From positions 496,001 through 560,000 of the forward strand of contig NZ_QCYJ01000130.1 of the NCBI RefSeq assembly GCF_003123685.1: a stretch of DNA of 64,000 nt, written 5' to 3'. The stretch comes from Nocardia aurea (GTDB lineage Bacteria > Actinomycetota > Actinomycetes > Mycobacteriales > Mycobacteriaceae). The notes beneath the pieces are model-generated. The model was not told the origin of the DNA. It searched no databases and saw nothing but the letters and a program-made list of their open reading frames with translations. Below, one piece after another: positions 1-8,238 of the stretch. Position 1 is the stretch's first letter. The number at the start of each line of letters is the position of its first letter. Position numbers and translations under genes: made by a program.

Positions 1-1
1 C

Positions 2-313
2 GCGATGCAACGCAGCGGAACCCTCACCGTGCGCACCTACCGCGAAAGCGACTGCGCGGTCGTGGAGATCGGCGACACCGGTCCCGGCATCCCCGAAGAG
101 GTCCGCCGCCGCGTCTTCGAACCGTTCTTCACCACCAAACCGGTCGGCGACGGCACCGGCCTGGGCCTCGACATCTCCTTCCGCATCGTGGTGAACAAAC
201 ACGACGGCGACATCCGAGTCGAATCCGAACCGGGGGACACCCGCTTCATCGTCCGCCTCCCCCTCACCCGCCCCACCCCCGCCGACGCGGAAGCACTCAC
301 CCCCCAGCCATGA
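2..313 (+). CDS. Histidine-kinase-type ATPase domain protein, C-terminal end (gene starts before the window)
   Basis: Only the last roughly 103 residues are present. They contain the nucleotide-binding boxes of a GHKL (HATPase_c) domain: GDTGPGIP (G1 box), then EPFFTTK (F box) and GTGLGLDI (G2 box), followed by the closing beta strand with RFIVRLPL. This is the catalytic end of a sensor histidine kinase or a related ATP-binding regulator; the sensor and phospho-acceptor parts lie outside the window. The reading frame is open from the window edge. From family knowledge, such ATPase genes in actinobacteria often sit next to UBP-type zinc-finger genes, as here. Confidence 0.85.
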   Translation, partial: AMQRSGTLTVRTYRESDCAVVEIGDTGPGIPEEVRRRVFEPFFTTKPVGDGTGLGLDISFRIVVNKHDGDIRVESEPGDTRFIVRLPLTRPTPADAEALTPQP

Positions 314-333
314 GCCGACCGAGCGGAGGACCC

Positions 334-690
334 ATGACCACGGAACACATCGATGGCATCGACCCCACCATTCCCCCGAGCGGCCCCGGCTGCGTGGAAT
401 GCGAAGCGACCCGGGGCTGGTGGGTCCATCTGCGCCGCTGCGCCCAGTGCGGTCACGTCGGCTGCTGCGACACCTCGCCCTCGCAGCACGCGTCCAAGCA
501 CGCCGCCGAGACCGGTCATCCTTTCATCCAGAGTTTCGAGCCGGGTGAGGACTGGTTCTGGAATTTCGGATCCGAGGAGATGTTCGGCGGCGGTCCGGAG
601 TTGGCACCGCCGCACAGTCATCCGGCCGATCAGGGCGCGCCGGGCCCGCGCGACCGGGTGCCCGCGGATTGGCAGCAGCACATTCATTGA
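334..690 (+). CDS. UBP-type zinc-finger domain protein
   Basis: A protein of about 118 residues that is almost entirely one ZnF-UBP domain. Candidate zinc ligands are C20, C23, C36, C39, C44 and H52, H56 and H62, in the CxxC...CxxCG...C...H order of the family. In eukaryotes this fold binds ubiquitin C-termini; in bacteria its ligand is unknown, so no function is assigned. I chose the ATG at 334 because GGAGGA lies at 325-330. An in-frame ATG at 310 overlaps the upstream stop (ATGA) and would add eight residues. It is probably co-transcribed with the upstream ATPase gene. Confidence 0.8.
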   Translation: MTTEHIDGIDPTIPPSGPGCVECEATRGWWVHLRRCAQCGHVGCCDTSPSQHASKHAAETGHPFIQSFEPGEDWFWNFGSEEMFGGGPELAPPHSHPADQGAPGPRDRVPADWQQHIH

Positions 691-783
691 CGATCCCGAC
701 CCGATCGGCGCTCACGCACCCGGTACGCTGCACCGAACGCGCCGGAGGCACCCGGCGCCTCGAGCCACCCGGGATTGCAGAAG

Positions 784-1242
784 ATGAAGAGAATTTCCGT
801 CATCGTCGTGGCCGCCGGAGCGGTGGCTCTGATGCTGACAGGTTGCGGCGGGTCGGAGGAAACCTCCGACGCGAGCGGCCTGCGCAAGGGAAATACCGAT
901 TCCAGCGCGACGATCACGTCGCGTCCGACCTCGACCGGCGCGTTGCCGACCTCGGCGGATCGCGCGCCGTCGGCGACGACCTCGACCGCGCCCGCCGCGA
1001 CGACGCCGCCCGAGCCCACCGGCCTTCCCGCGCGGGCGTCGGACACGACGTGCGCGCAGTTCAAAGGCCTGGACAGCACCGAGGAGAAGGCCGTGATCGA
1101 GCGGATCCTGGCCGAGAATCCGGACAGTCAGTTCACCGGCAGCCCGAATGTCGCGCTCGGCACGGCCAAGTTGGTGTGCTTGGCGTCGAGCAACGCGGGC
1201 AGGACCGTCGCTGTCGCGGCGGGAATCGCCGTCAGGAACTGA
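784..1242 (+). CDS. Small secreted lipoprotein of unknown function
   Basis: A 152-residue protein with a lipoprotein signal: a basic N-terminus (MKR), a hydrophobic stretch, and the lipobox LTGC with the lipidated Cys at 21. A low-complexity Ser/Thr/Ala/Pro linker follows to about residue 80. The C-terminal domain holds two cysteines about 42 residues apart, with the pattern C-x-x-F-x-x-LD-x-x-x-E-x-x-VI between them. That spacing recalls small HdeA-like periplasmic proteins, but this is only a resemblance. The ATG at 784 is preferred over a TTG at 775 because it gives a standard signal peptide; no strong ribosome site is visible. Confidence 0.7.
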   Translation: MKRISVIVVAAGAVALMLTGCGGSEETSDASGLRKGNTDSSATITSRPTSTGALPTSADRAPSATTSTAPAATTPPEPTGLPARASDTTCAQFKGLDSTEEKAVIERILAENPDSQFTGSPNVALGTAKLVCLASSNAGRTVAVAAGIAVRN

Positions 1243-1273
1243 CCCGCGCCGCGTGGGCGGGCAGAATGGCACG

Positions 1274-3460
1274 GTGGCAGAACTGGCGCTCACCGCTCGC
1301 TTGAATTCCTCCGCCGCCGACGCGAGGCGCGGGGTGGTGCGGTTGCATCCGGAAGCGTTGACGGCCCTCGGTCTGCGCGAGTGGGACGGCGTGACGCTGG
1401 TCGGTTCGCGCCGTACGGCGGCGGTGGTCGGGGTCGCACCGGCGGGGACGCCCGCCGGGGTGGCGTTACTCGATGACGTGACGTTGTCCAACGCGGGTCT
1501 GCGCGAGGACGCGACCGTGGTGGTGTCTCCGGCGACGGTTTTCGGCGCGCGGCAGATCTCGGTGAGCGGGTCCGTGCACGCCACGGCCAGTATTCCGGCC
1601 GCGACGCTGCGGCAAGCGTTGCTCGGCAAGATCGTCACGATCGGCGACACGGTGTCGCTGCTGCCCCGCGAACTCGGCCCCGACATCCCGTCTTCGGCCG
1701 CCAGCCAAGCTCTTTCGCGTACTTTCGGCATCGCGTGGACGACCGAACTACTGACCGTCACCGCCACCGATCCGTCCGGCCCGGTCAGCGTGCAGCCGAA
1801 TACCGCGGTGACGTGGGGGCAGGGTGTGATGTCCGCGCTCGAAGCGGCGGAAATCCCCGAAGTGGCGCAACCGCGATCCCCCGCGGCGACCGGTGACGCC
1901 ACGGTGGTCGCGGTGGAGGATCTGGTCGGCGCGCGCACCCAGGCCGCCAAACTCGCCGAATGGCTCAGTCTCGCCCTCGACGAACCCGAACTGCTCAAGA
2001 CGCTGGGGGCCGCCCCCCACCTCGGTGTGCTGATCACCGGCCCGGCGGGCGTCGGCAAGGCGACGTTGGCGCGGTCGGTGGTCGCCCCGCGCCGCCTCAT
2101 CGAGGTGGACGGCCCGACCGTCGGCGCGGCCGAGGGCGGAGCCAGGTTGCGCGAGCTCGCGGCCGCGGTGGCCGAGGCCGGTTCGGGCCGCGGCGGCATT
2201 CTGCTCGTCACCGATATCGACGCGCTGCTGCCCGCCGAGGCCGAACCGGTCGCGACATTGATCCTGGATCAGTTGCGCGCCGCGGTAGCCGAACCGTGTG
2301 TCGCGTTCGTGGCGACGACCTCGCATCCGACGGCGGTCGATCCGAGATTGCGCGCACCGGATCTGTGCGACCGCGAGCTGACGTTGGCGCTTCCGACCGC
2401 CCCGGTGCGCAAGGCGCTGTTGGAACAGTTGTTGCGCAAGGTCCCGACCGACATTCTGGAATTGGACGATATTGCCGCGCGCACACCGGGTTTCGTCGTC
2501 TCGGATCTGGCGGCGCTGTGCCGGGAGGCGGCGCTGCGGGCGGCGTCGCGGGCCAGCAGGCAACAGTCCGAACCGCAGCTGACCCAGGACGATCTGACGG
2601 GCGCGCTCGAGGTGATCAGGCCGCTGTCGCGTTCGGGCACAGAGGAACTCGCGATCGGCAGCCTCGCGCTCGAGGATGTCGGCGATATGGTCGAGACCAA
2701 ACAGGCACTGACCGAAGCGGTGCTCTGGCCGTTGCGGCATCCCGATTCCTTCGCCCGTCTGGGCATCGATCCGCCCAGGGGTGTCCTGCTCTACGGTCCA
2801 CCCGGATGTGGCAAGACGTTCCTGGTGCGCGCCCTGGCGAGTACCGGCCAGTTGAGCGTGCACGCGGTCAAGGGCGCCGAACTCATGGACAAATGGGTGG
2901 GTTCCTCGGAGCGGGCGGTGCGCGAGTTGTTCCAGCGCGCACGCGATTCCGCGCCCGCGCTGATCTTCCTGGACGAGGTGGACGCACTCGCGCCGCGTCG
3001 CGGACAGAGTGGCGATTCCGGTGTCGGCGACCGGGTGGTCGCCGCCCTGCTCACCGAACTGGACGGGGTCGAACCGCTGCGGGATGTGGTGGTGCTCGGC
3101 GCGACGAATCGTCCGGAGCTGATCGATCCGGCGCTCCTGCGTCCGGGCAGGCTGGAACGCCTGGTCTTCGTGCCGCCGCCGGACGCGGACGCCCGCCGCG
3201 AGATCCTGCGCACCGCGGGGCGGTCGGTACCGCTGGCCGACGACGTCGACCTGGCCGCGCTGGCGACCGATCTGGACGGGTATTCCGCCGCCGACTGCGC
3301 GGCACTGTTACGAGAGGCGGCCCTGTCCGCCATGCGCCGCGACGTCGACGCCGCCGACGTGACCTCCGCCGACGTCGCCGCGGCGCGGTCGGCGGTCCGA
3401 CCTTCCCTGGATCCGGATCAGGTGGAGTCGTTGCGTCGATACGCCGACAAGCGCGGATAG
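1274..3460 (+). CDS. Tandem AAA+ ATPase, Cdc48/p97-like (Rv0435c type)
   Basis: The GTG at 1274 gives 728 residues, the length I recall for M. tuberculosis Rv0435c. An N-terminal Cdc48-N-like barrel (about 1-190) is followed by two AAA modules. D1 (P-loop near residue 256) reads GPAGVGKAT: the Thr/Ser after the P-loop Lys is Ala, and Walker B is DID, so D1 looks catalytically weak. D2 is canonical: GPPGCGKTF near residue 509, Walker B IFLDEVDAL, and a sensor/arginine-finger region ATNRPELIDPALLRPGR. By family it would be a cytosolic hexameric unfoldase or remodelling ATPase; its substrate is unknown. The longer reading back to 1148 overlaps the lipoprotein gene and looks non-coding. Confidence 0.85.
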   Translation: MAELALTARLNSSAADARRGVVRLHPEALTALGLREWDGVTLVGSRRTAAVVGVAPAGTPAGVALLDDVTLSNAGLREDATVVVSPATVFGARQISVSGSVHATASIPAATLRQALLGKIVTIGDTVSLLPRELGPDIPSSAASQALSRTFGIAWTTELLTVTATDPSGPVSVQPNTAVTWGQGVMSALEAAEIPEVAQPRSPAATGDATVVAVEDLVGARTQAAKLAEWLSLALDEPELLKTLGAAPHLGVLITGPAGVGKATLARSVVAPRRLIEVDGPTVGAAEGGARLRELAAAVAEAGSGRGGILLVTDIDALLPAEAEPVATLILDQLRAAVAEPCVAFVATTSHPTAVDPRLRAPDLCDRELTLALPTAPVRKALLEQLLRKVPTDILELDDIAARTPGFVVSDLAALCREAALRAASRASRQQSEPQLTQDDLTGALEVIRPLSRSGTEELAIGSLALEDVGDMVETKQALTEAVLWPLRHPDSFARLGIDPPRGVLLYGPPGCGKTFLVRALASTGQLSVHAVKGAELMDKWVGSSERAVRELFQRARDSAPALIFLDEVDALAPRRGQSGDSGVGDRVVAALLTELDGVEPLRDVVVLGATNRPELIDPALLRPGRLERLVFVPPPDADARREILRTAGRSVPLADDVDLAALATDLDGYSAADCAALLREAALSAMRRDVDAADVTSADVAAARSAVRPSLDPDQVESLRRYADKRG

Positions 3461-3589
3461 GGATTCCGCTGCCCCGGGTGGCTAATCCTCACAATCGGCC
3501 TCTCTCAGCCATTTTCCGCCGTGCGACATGACCCGGCGATATCCGGGCAATCACCTGTCCGGTACCGAGGGCCGGGTAAATTCGGCGGC

Positions 3590-4888
3590 GTGCGACGCAT
3601 CGGCGACACCTTCGACGCGATCACGGCCTGCTGCGGGGCCGCGGTCGGCGCGGTCGCGATGGCGCTGCCCATCACCTACGCGTGGTCGGGCGAGAGCACC
3701 TCGTATCGGCTCGCCGCGCTGTACAACAGTGTGCCGCGCGGCGCGGCGATCGGGGTGATCGTCGCGGCGACGGTGGCCGTACTCGTCACGACCTTCACCC
3801 GTCCCGCGACGGCGTGGGCGGTGGCGCTCGCCGGTTCGTTCGGTTTGTTCGTCAACCACCTCGCGGCCCGTCACACCACCGCACCCGAGGTACTCACCAC
3901 CCAGGACTACGTCGACGCGATCTGCGGCGGAATCCTGCTCGGCGCGCTCGGCGCGGCCGCGTTGCGCAAGCCGCTGCCCGCTTTCGGATTCGCACTCGGC
4001 AGTGTGGGTTTCTTCGTCTTCGGCGACCTCGCCGAATTCCTCGACATCCAGGCCATGGACCCCTACGCGGTGATGGAGACTCCTCCGACCTGGCTCATCA
4101 GCGTCGCGGTCGGACTCGTGTTGCTGAGCGCGATGGGCAACGCCGTGCGGCGCGGGCAAGTCCACGATCCGCAAGAACGAGTGGAACTGCCGATCACCCC
4201 GATCCTCGCCGCCCTGGTCTTCGCGCTGCCGGTGCTCGTCGGCACCGAATGGCTGTCGCGGCAGTACGACCGCCCGGGCGGGCACACGATCGATATCACC
4301 CTCGCCGTCATCGCCACCGTGATCGCGGCGACGGTCTCGGCCATGCTGCTGCCGCGCCGCGACGGTGTGGCGATACTGCTCGCCGCCGCCATCGTGCCCG
4401 CCTCCGACGCCCTCGGCCCGACACCACGGCCGGATTGGATGCTCGCCGCCGTACTCGTGGCGACCGGTCTCGGCATCGTCGCGGGTTTCAAGGCGCCCGT
4501 ACCCGGTTTCGGACTCTTCATGGTCGGCGCGCTCTCGGTTTTCGCGATCGTGGTCGCGCCCTACGACAACACCGCGATGTACGCGACCGGAAGTATCGCG
4601 CTGGCGTTCATCGCGGGCTATTGCTGTGGATGCGTCCGGCCGTGTTACGTGCCGAGCGGCGTACTCGCGATCTCGGCGCTGCTGTTGCCATCGATCGTCA
4701 CCGCCATGCCGGAAGAGGGGGATCTGCCGGTCAGGGACGCGATGGCGGGTGTCGGCACCGCGGGTAAGACCGCGCTGGCGATCACCATCGGATGCGCACT
4801 CGCCCTGGCCGGGCTGTACCGGCTGCGGCCGCCAAGCCTGCCCCGACCGCTGGCGCCCGCCCCGACCGGTGCGGTTGCGGATATATAG
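3590..4888 (+). CDS. Polytopic membrane protein of unknown function
   Basis: About 432 residues from the GTG at 3590, with roughly ten to twelve hydrophobic segments and short charged loops. No transporter signature or enzymatic motif was recognised. A cysteine-rich turn (CCGCVRPCY) lies near residue 345 in a late membrane segment. The upstream in-frame extension to 3521 has no hydrophobic character and is probably non-coding. The gene sits between the AAA ATPase and the Mrp antiporter operon, on the same strand and 111 bp before mrpA. It could belong with either, but nothing in the sequence proves a link. Confidence 0.65.
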   Translation: MRRIGDTFDAITACCGAAVGAVAMALPITYAWSGESTSYRLAALYNSVPRGAAIGVIVAATVAVLVTTFTRPATAWAVALAGSFGLFVNHLAARHTTAPEVLTTQDYVDAICGGILLGALGAAALRKPLPAFGFALGSVGFFVFGDLAEFLDIQAMDPYAVMETPPTWLISVAVGLVLLSAMGNAVRRGQVHDPQERVELPITPILAALVFALPVLVGTEWLSRQYDRPGGHTIDITLAVIATVIAATVSAMLLPRRDGVAILLAAAIVPASDALGPTPRPDWMLAAVLVATGLGIVAGFKAPVPGFGLFMVGALSVFAIVVAPYDNTAMYATGSIALAFIAGYCCGCVRPCYVPSGVLAISALLLPSIVTAMPEEGDLPVRDAMAGVGTAGKTALAITIGCALALAGLYRLRPPSLPRPLAPAPTGAVADI

Positions 4889-4999
4889 CCCGGGCGTGAA
4901 TGAATGGCCTACGCCATATGCGGCGAGGCCGCGAAAGATCCAGTCGCCACGTAGGGTTTACTGGCAGTACCCCGCCGCTACTACCCGACGGAGTGCAGT

Positions 5000-7858
5000 T
5001 TGCTCGCAATCCTGCTCGCGCACGCGTTCGCCGCGATAACGGCACCGCTGTGCGTGCGGGCGTTGGGACGCAACGCGTTCTATCCGCTCGCGCTGGTCCC
5101 ATTGGGCGGATTGTGCTGGGTCATCGCGAATTGGGGTAGTACACAGCAGGTTCGGATCACCTGGGCGCCCGCGATCGAGATGAACATCGATCTGCGCTTC
5201 GATTCGCTCAGCGCCGTCATGGCCGCGCTCGTCCTCGGTATCGGCGCGCTGATCCTCTGTTACTGCGCCGGGTATTTCGAGGACGACGAACCGAGACTCG
5301 GCGTCTTCGCCGCCGAACTCGTCGGTTTCGCCTTCGCCATGTTCGGGCTGGTCACCAGTGACAACATGTTGCTGCTCTACGTCTTCTGGGAAACGACGAC
5401 CGTGCTGTCGTTCCTGCTGGTCGGGCACTACGCCGAACGCGCGTCCAGCCGCAGGGCGGCATTGCAGGCGCTGTTCGTGACCGCGGCGGGCGGGCTGTCC
5501 ATGCTCGTCGGCATCATCATCCTCGGCCAGTCCAGCGGCAGCTATCTGCTCTCGGATCTGCTGGCGCGCGAACAGCCGCCGACCGGTGTCGCGGTGAGTG
5601 TCGCCGTGGCGCTGATACTGGTCGGCGCGCTGAGCAAATCCGCGATCGTCCCGCTGCATTTCTGGCTGCCCGGAGCGATGGCGGCGCCGACGCCGGTCAG
5701 CGCCTACCTGCACGCCGCGGCGATGGTGAAGGCGGGCGTGTACCTGATCGCCCGGCTCGCGCCGGTCTTCGCGCACAGTCCGCCCTGGCATCCGCTCGTG
5801 CTGACGCTCGGTCTCACCTCGATGCTGCTGGCGGGCTGGCGCGCGCTCCAGGTCACCGATCTCAAACTGGTGCTCGCTTTCGGCACGGTCAGCCAGCTCG
5901 GTTTCCTGGTCGTGCTCGTCGGTATCGGCACACCCGACGCCGCGCTGGCCGGTATCGCGATGGTCGTCGCGCACGCGCTGTTCAAGGCGAGTCTGTTCAT
6001 GGTGGTCGGCATCATCGATCACGGCGCGGGCACCCGCGATCTGCGTCTGTTGTCCGGGCTCGGCCGTCGCGAACCGGTCCTGCTCGCGGTGGCGTCGCTC
6101 GCGGCGCTCAGCATGGCCGGTATTCCGCCGCTGATCGGCTTCGTCGGCAAGGAGAGCGCACTCGGCGCGGTCATCGACGCGGACGTCCTCGCCTGGCCCG
6201 CGCGGGTGGCGCTGATCGTCGGGGTGACCGTCGGTTCGGCGCTGACCCTCGGGTACAGCGCCCGGTTCGTCTGGGGCGCGTTCGCCGACAAACCGGGCCA
6301 GCGACACACGCGGACCGAGGAATTCGGCACCCCCGAACTCGGCTGGCACGGGCCGGGCGCGCTGTTCATCGCCCCACCCGCGATCCTCGCGGTGGCCGGT
6401 CTGATCGCCGGTCCCGCCGCCGCCTGGCTGGACGGCCTGCTCGGCCCCTACGCCGAAACCCTGCCGGGCACGCTGACCACTCACCTCGCGCTCTGGCACG
6501 GATTCACCGCGCCGCTGGCGCTGACCGCGGTGATCGTCGCCGCGGGCACCGTGCTGTTCCTGCAACGCGGGCGGATCGTCGAGACCACCCACCACGTGCT
6601 CGGCAACGCCGACCGCGTCTACGACGCCACGCTGCGCGCGATGGACCGGATCTCGCTGCGGATGACCGGTTCGGTGCAGCGCGGTTCACTGCCGCTGACC
6701 CAGGCCACCATCCTCGGCACCCTGATCATCCTGCCGACCGTCGCGCTGGCGCTCGGCACCCGCACCGGTGTGCGGCTGCGGCTGTGGGATTCCCCGCTTC
6801 AAGTGGCGATCGGTGCGATCATGGCGGCGATGGCGCTGGGCGCGACCGTCCTGCGCAACCGGCTGGCCAGCGTGCTCGTCGTCGGCGTCACCGGATACGG
6901 CTGCGGCGTGATCTTCGCCCTGCACGGCGCCCCCGATCTCGCGCTGACCCAATTCCTGGTCGAGACACTCACACTGGTGATCTTCGTGCTGGTGCTGCGC
7001 GCGTTCCCGGCCGAGATCGGCGCGGCCCGCGCCACCCGCTTCAAGGTGCGAAGGGCGCTGCTCGCCGCCGCCACCGGTGTCGTGGTCGCGGTGCTCGCCG
7101 CCTTCGCGACCGCCGCCCGTTCCACCGAACCGATCTGGCATCGGATTCCCCTGGCCGCCTACGAACTCGGCGGCGGGAAGAACGCGGTCAACGTCCTTCT
7201 CGTCGATATCCGCGCCTGGGACACCCTCGGCGAGATCTCGGTGCTCATCGTCGCCGCCACCGGCGTCGCGTCGCTGGTGTTCCGCACCAGACGCTTCGGC
7301 ACCGCGCCGCGCGCGGTCGACTCGCCGCGCTACGACCCCGATCTGGTGAGCTGGCTGCCCGCGTCCAGACTCATGGCGCGCGAGGACCGTTCGATGGTTC
7401 TCCAGATCACCACCCGACTGCTCTTCCCCACCATCATGGTGCTCTCGATCTACTTCTTCTTCTCCGGCCACAACGCCCCCGGCGGCGGATTCGCCGGTGG
7501 GCTCATGGCCGGACTCGCGCTGACCCTGCGCTACCTCGCGGGCGGACGATACGAATTGGGCGAGGCGCTTCCCGTCGACGCCGGGCATATCCTCGGCGCG
7601 GGGCTGACGCTGGCCGCAGGCACCGCGACGACCTCGCTGCTGCTCGGCGCGCCACCGCTGTCGTCGGCCATCGTCGAGATCACCCTGCCGTTGATCGGAC
7701 ACGTCAAACTGGTCACCGCCATGTTCTTCGACCTCGGCGTGTACCTGATCGTGGTCGGCCTCGTCCTCGACGTCCTGCGCAGCCTCGGCGCGCGCCTGGA
7801 CAGCGAACTGGGCGAGACCACCGAAACCGCTTCGCGACGGGGAGGTTCCAGGTCGTGA
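5000..7858 (+). CDS. mrpA: Mrp Na+/H+ antiporter subunit A (fused A and B)
   Basis: A 952-residue inner-membrane protein, the large complex I-like subunit of the multi-subunit Na+(K+)/H+ antiporter. It has the NuoL-like core with the conserved Glu in VFWETTTVLSFLL and the Lys/Pro motif KSAIVPLHFWLPGAM...PTPVSAYLHAAAMVKAG. The MrpB-type domain is fused at the C-terminus (GHNAPGGGFAGGLMAGL, about residues 825-940), as is usual in actinobacteria. The start is a TTG at 5000, with GGAG at 4990-4993. It opens an operon of six overlapping genes. The expected role is pH and sodium homeostasis driven by the proton gradient. Confidence 0.93.
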   Translation: MLAILLAHAFAAITAPLCVRALGRNAFYPLALVPLGGLCWVIANWGSTQQVRITWAPAIEMNIDLRFDSLSAVMAALVLGIGALILCYCAGYFEDDEPRLGVFAAELVGFAFAMFGLVTSDNMLLLYVFWETTTVLSFLLVGHYAERASSRRAALQALFVTAAGGLSMLVGIIILGQSSGSYLLSDLLAREQPPTGVAVSVAVALILVGALSKSAIVPLHFWLPGAMAAPTPVSAYLHAAAMVKAGVYLIARLAPVFAHSPPWHPLVLTLGLTSMLLAGWRALQVTDLKLVLAFGTVSQLGFLVVLVGIGTPDAALAGIAMVVAHALFKASLFMVVGIIDHGAGTRDLRLLSGLGRREPVLLAVASLAALSMAGIPPLIGFVGKESALGAVIDADVLAWPARVALIVGVTVGSALTLGYSARFVWGAFADKPGQRHTRTEEFGTPELGWHGPGALFIAPPAILAVAGLIAGPAAAWLDGLLGPYAETLPGTLTTHLALWHGFTAPLALTAVIVAAGTVLFLQRGRIVETTHHVLGNADRVYDATLRAMDRISLRMTGSVQRGSLPLTQATILGTLIILPTVALALGTRTGVRLRLWDSPLQVAIGAIMAAMALGATVLRNRLASVLVVGVTGYGCGVIFALHGAPDLALTQFLVETLTLVIFVLVLRAFPAEIGAARATRFKVRRALLAAATGVVVAVLAAFATAARSTEPIWHRIPLAAYELGGGKNAVNVLLVDIRAWDTLGEISVLIVAATGVASLVFRTRRFGTAPRAVDSPRYDPDLVSWLPASRLMAREDRSMVLQITTRLLFPTIMVLSIYFFFSGHNAPGGGFAGGLMAGLALTLRYLAGGRYELGEALPVDAGHILGAGLTLAAGTATTSLLLGAPPLSSAIVEITLPLIGHVKLVTAMFFDLGVYLIVVGLVLDVLRSLGARLDSELGETTETASRRGGSRS

Positions 7859-8238
7859 CCTCGAATCTGACGCTGCTGATCCTGATCGGCGTCCTCGTCG
7901 CGTGCGGGGTGTACCTGATCCTGGAACGCACGGTGTCGAAGATGCTGCTCGGGATGATCCTGTTCGGCAACGCGGTGAATCTGCTGATCCTGACGGTCGG
8001 CGGGCCCGACGGCAGTTCGCCGATTCTGGGCACCGCGCAGGACGACGAGCGGGCGATGGCCGATCCGCTCGCGCAGGCCATGGTGCTCACGGCGATCGTC
8101 ATCACCATGGGCTTGGCGGCATTCGTGCTCGCCCTCGCCTACCGGTCCTACATCCTCACCACCACCGAGGCATTGGAGAACGATCCGGACGACGTCGAAG
8201 TGGCGACGCGCCGCGACCGAGAGGATCCGGAAGATTGA
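7855..8238 (+). CDS. mrpC: Mrp antiporter subunit C
   Basis: A 127-residue NuoK-like protein with three membrane helices. The conserved run LERTVSKMLLGMILFGNAVNLLIL and the later MADPLAQAMVLTAIVI typify MrpC/MnhC. The GTG start overlaps the mrpA stop (GTGA at 7855-7858), giving translational coupling. The acidic tail after the third helix (about residues 105-127) is cytoplasmic and not conserved in the family. It works as part of the membrane arm with MrpA and MrpD. Confidence 0.92.
   Translation: MTSNLTLLILIGVLVACGVYLILERTVSKMLLGMILFGNAVNLLILTVGGPDGSSPILGTAQDDERAMADPLAQAMVLTAIVITMGLAAFVLALAYRSYILTTTEALENDPDDVEVATRRDREDPED

Noticed and set aside
1960..3531. A 523-residue frame inside the AAA ATPase
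   Set aside because: Very Arg-rich sequence in another frame of the same strand; the AAA motifs belong to the frame at 1274.
4958..6595. A 545-residue open frame on the minus strand opposite mrpA
   Set aside because: It is rich in Arg, Glu, Gln and Asp, typical of antisense shadows in G+C-rich DNA, and has no family features; mrpA is unmistakable on the other strand.
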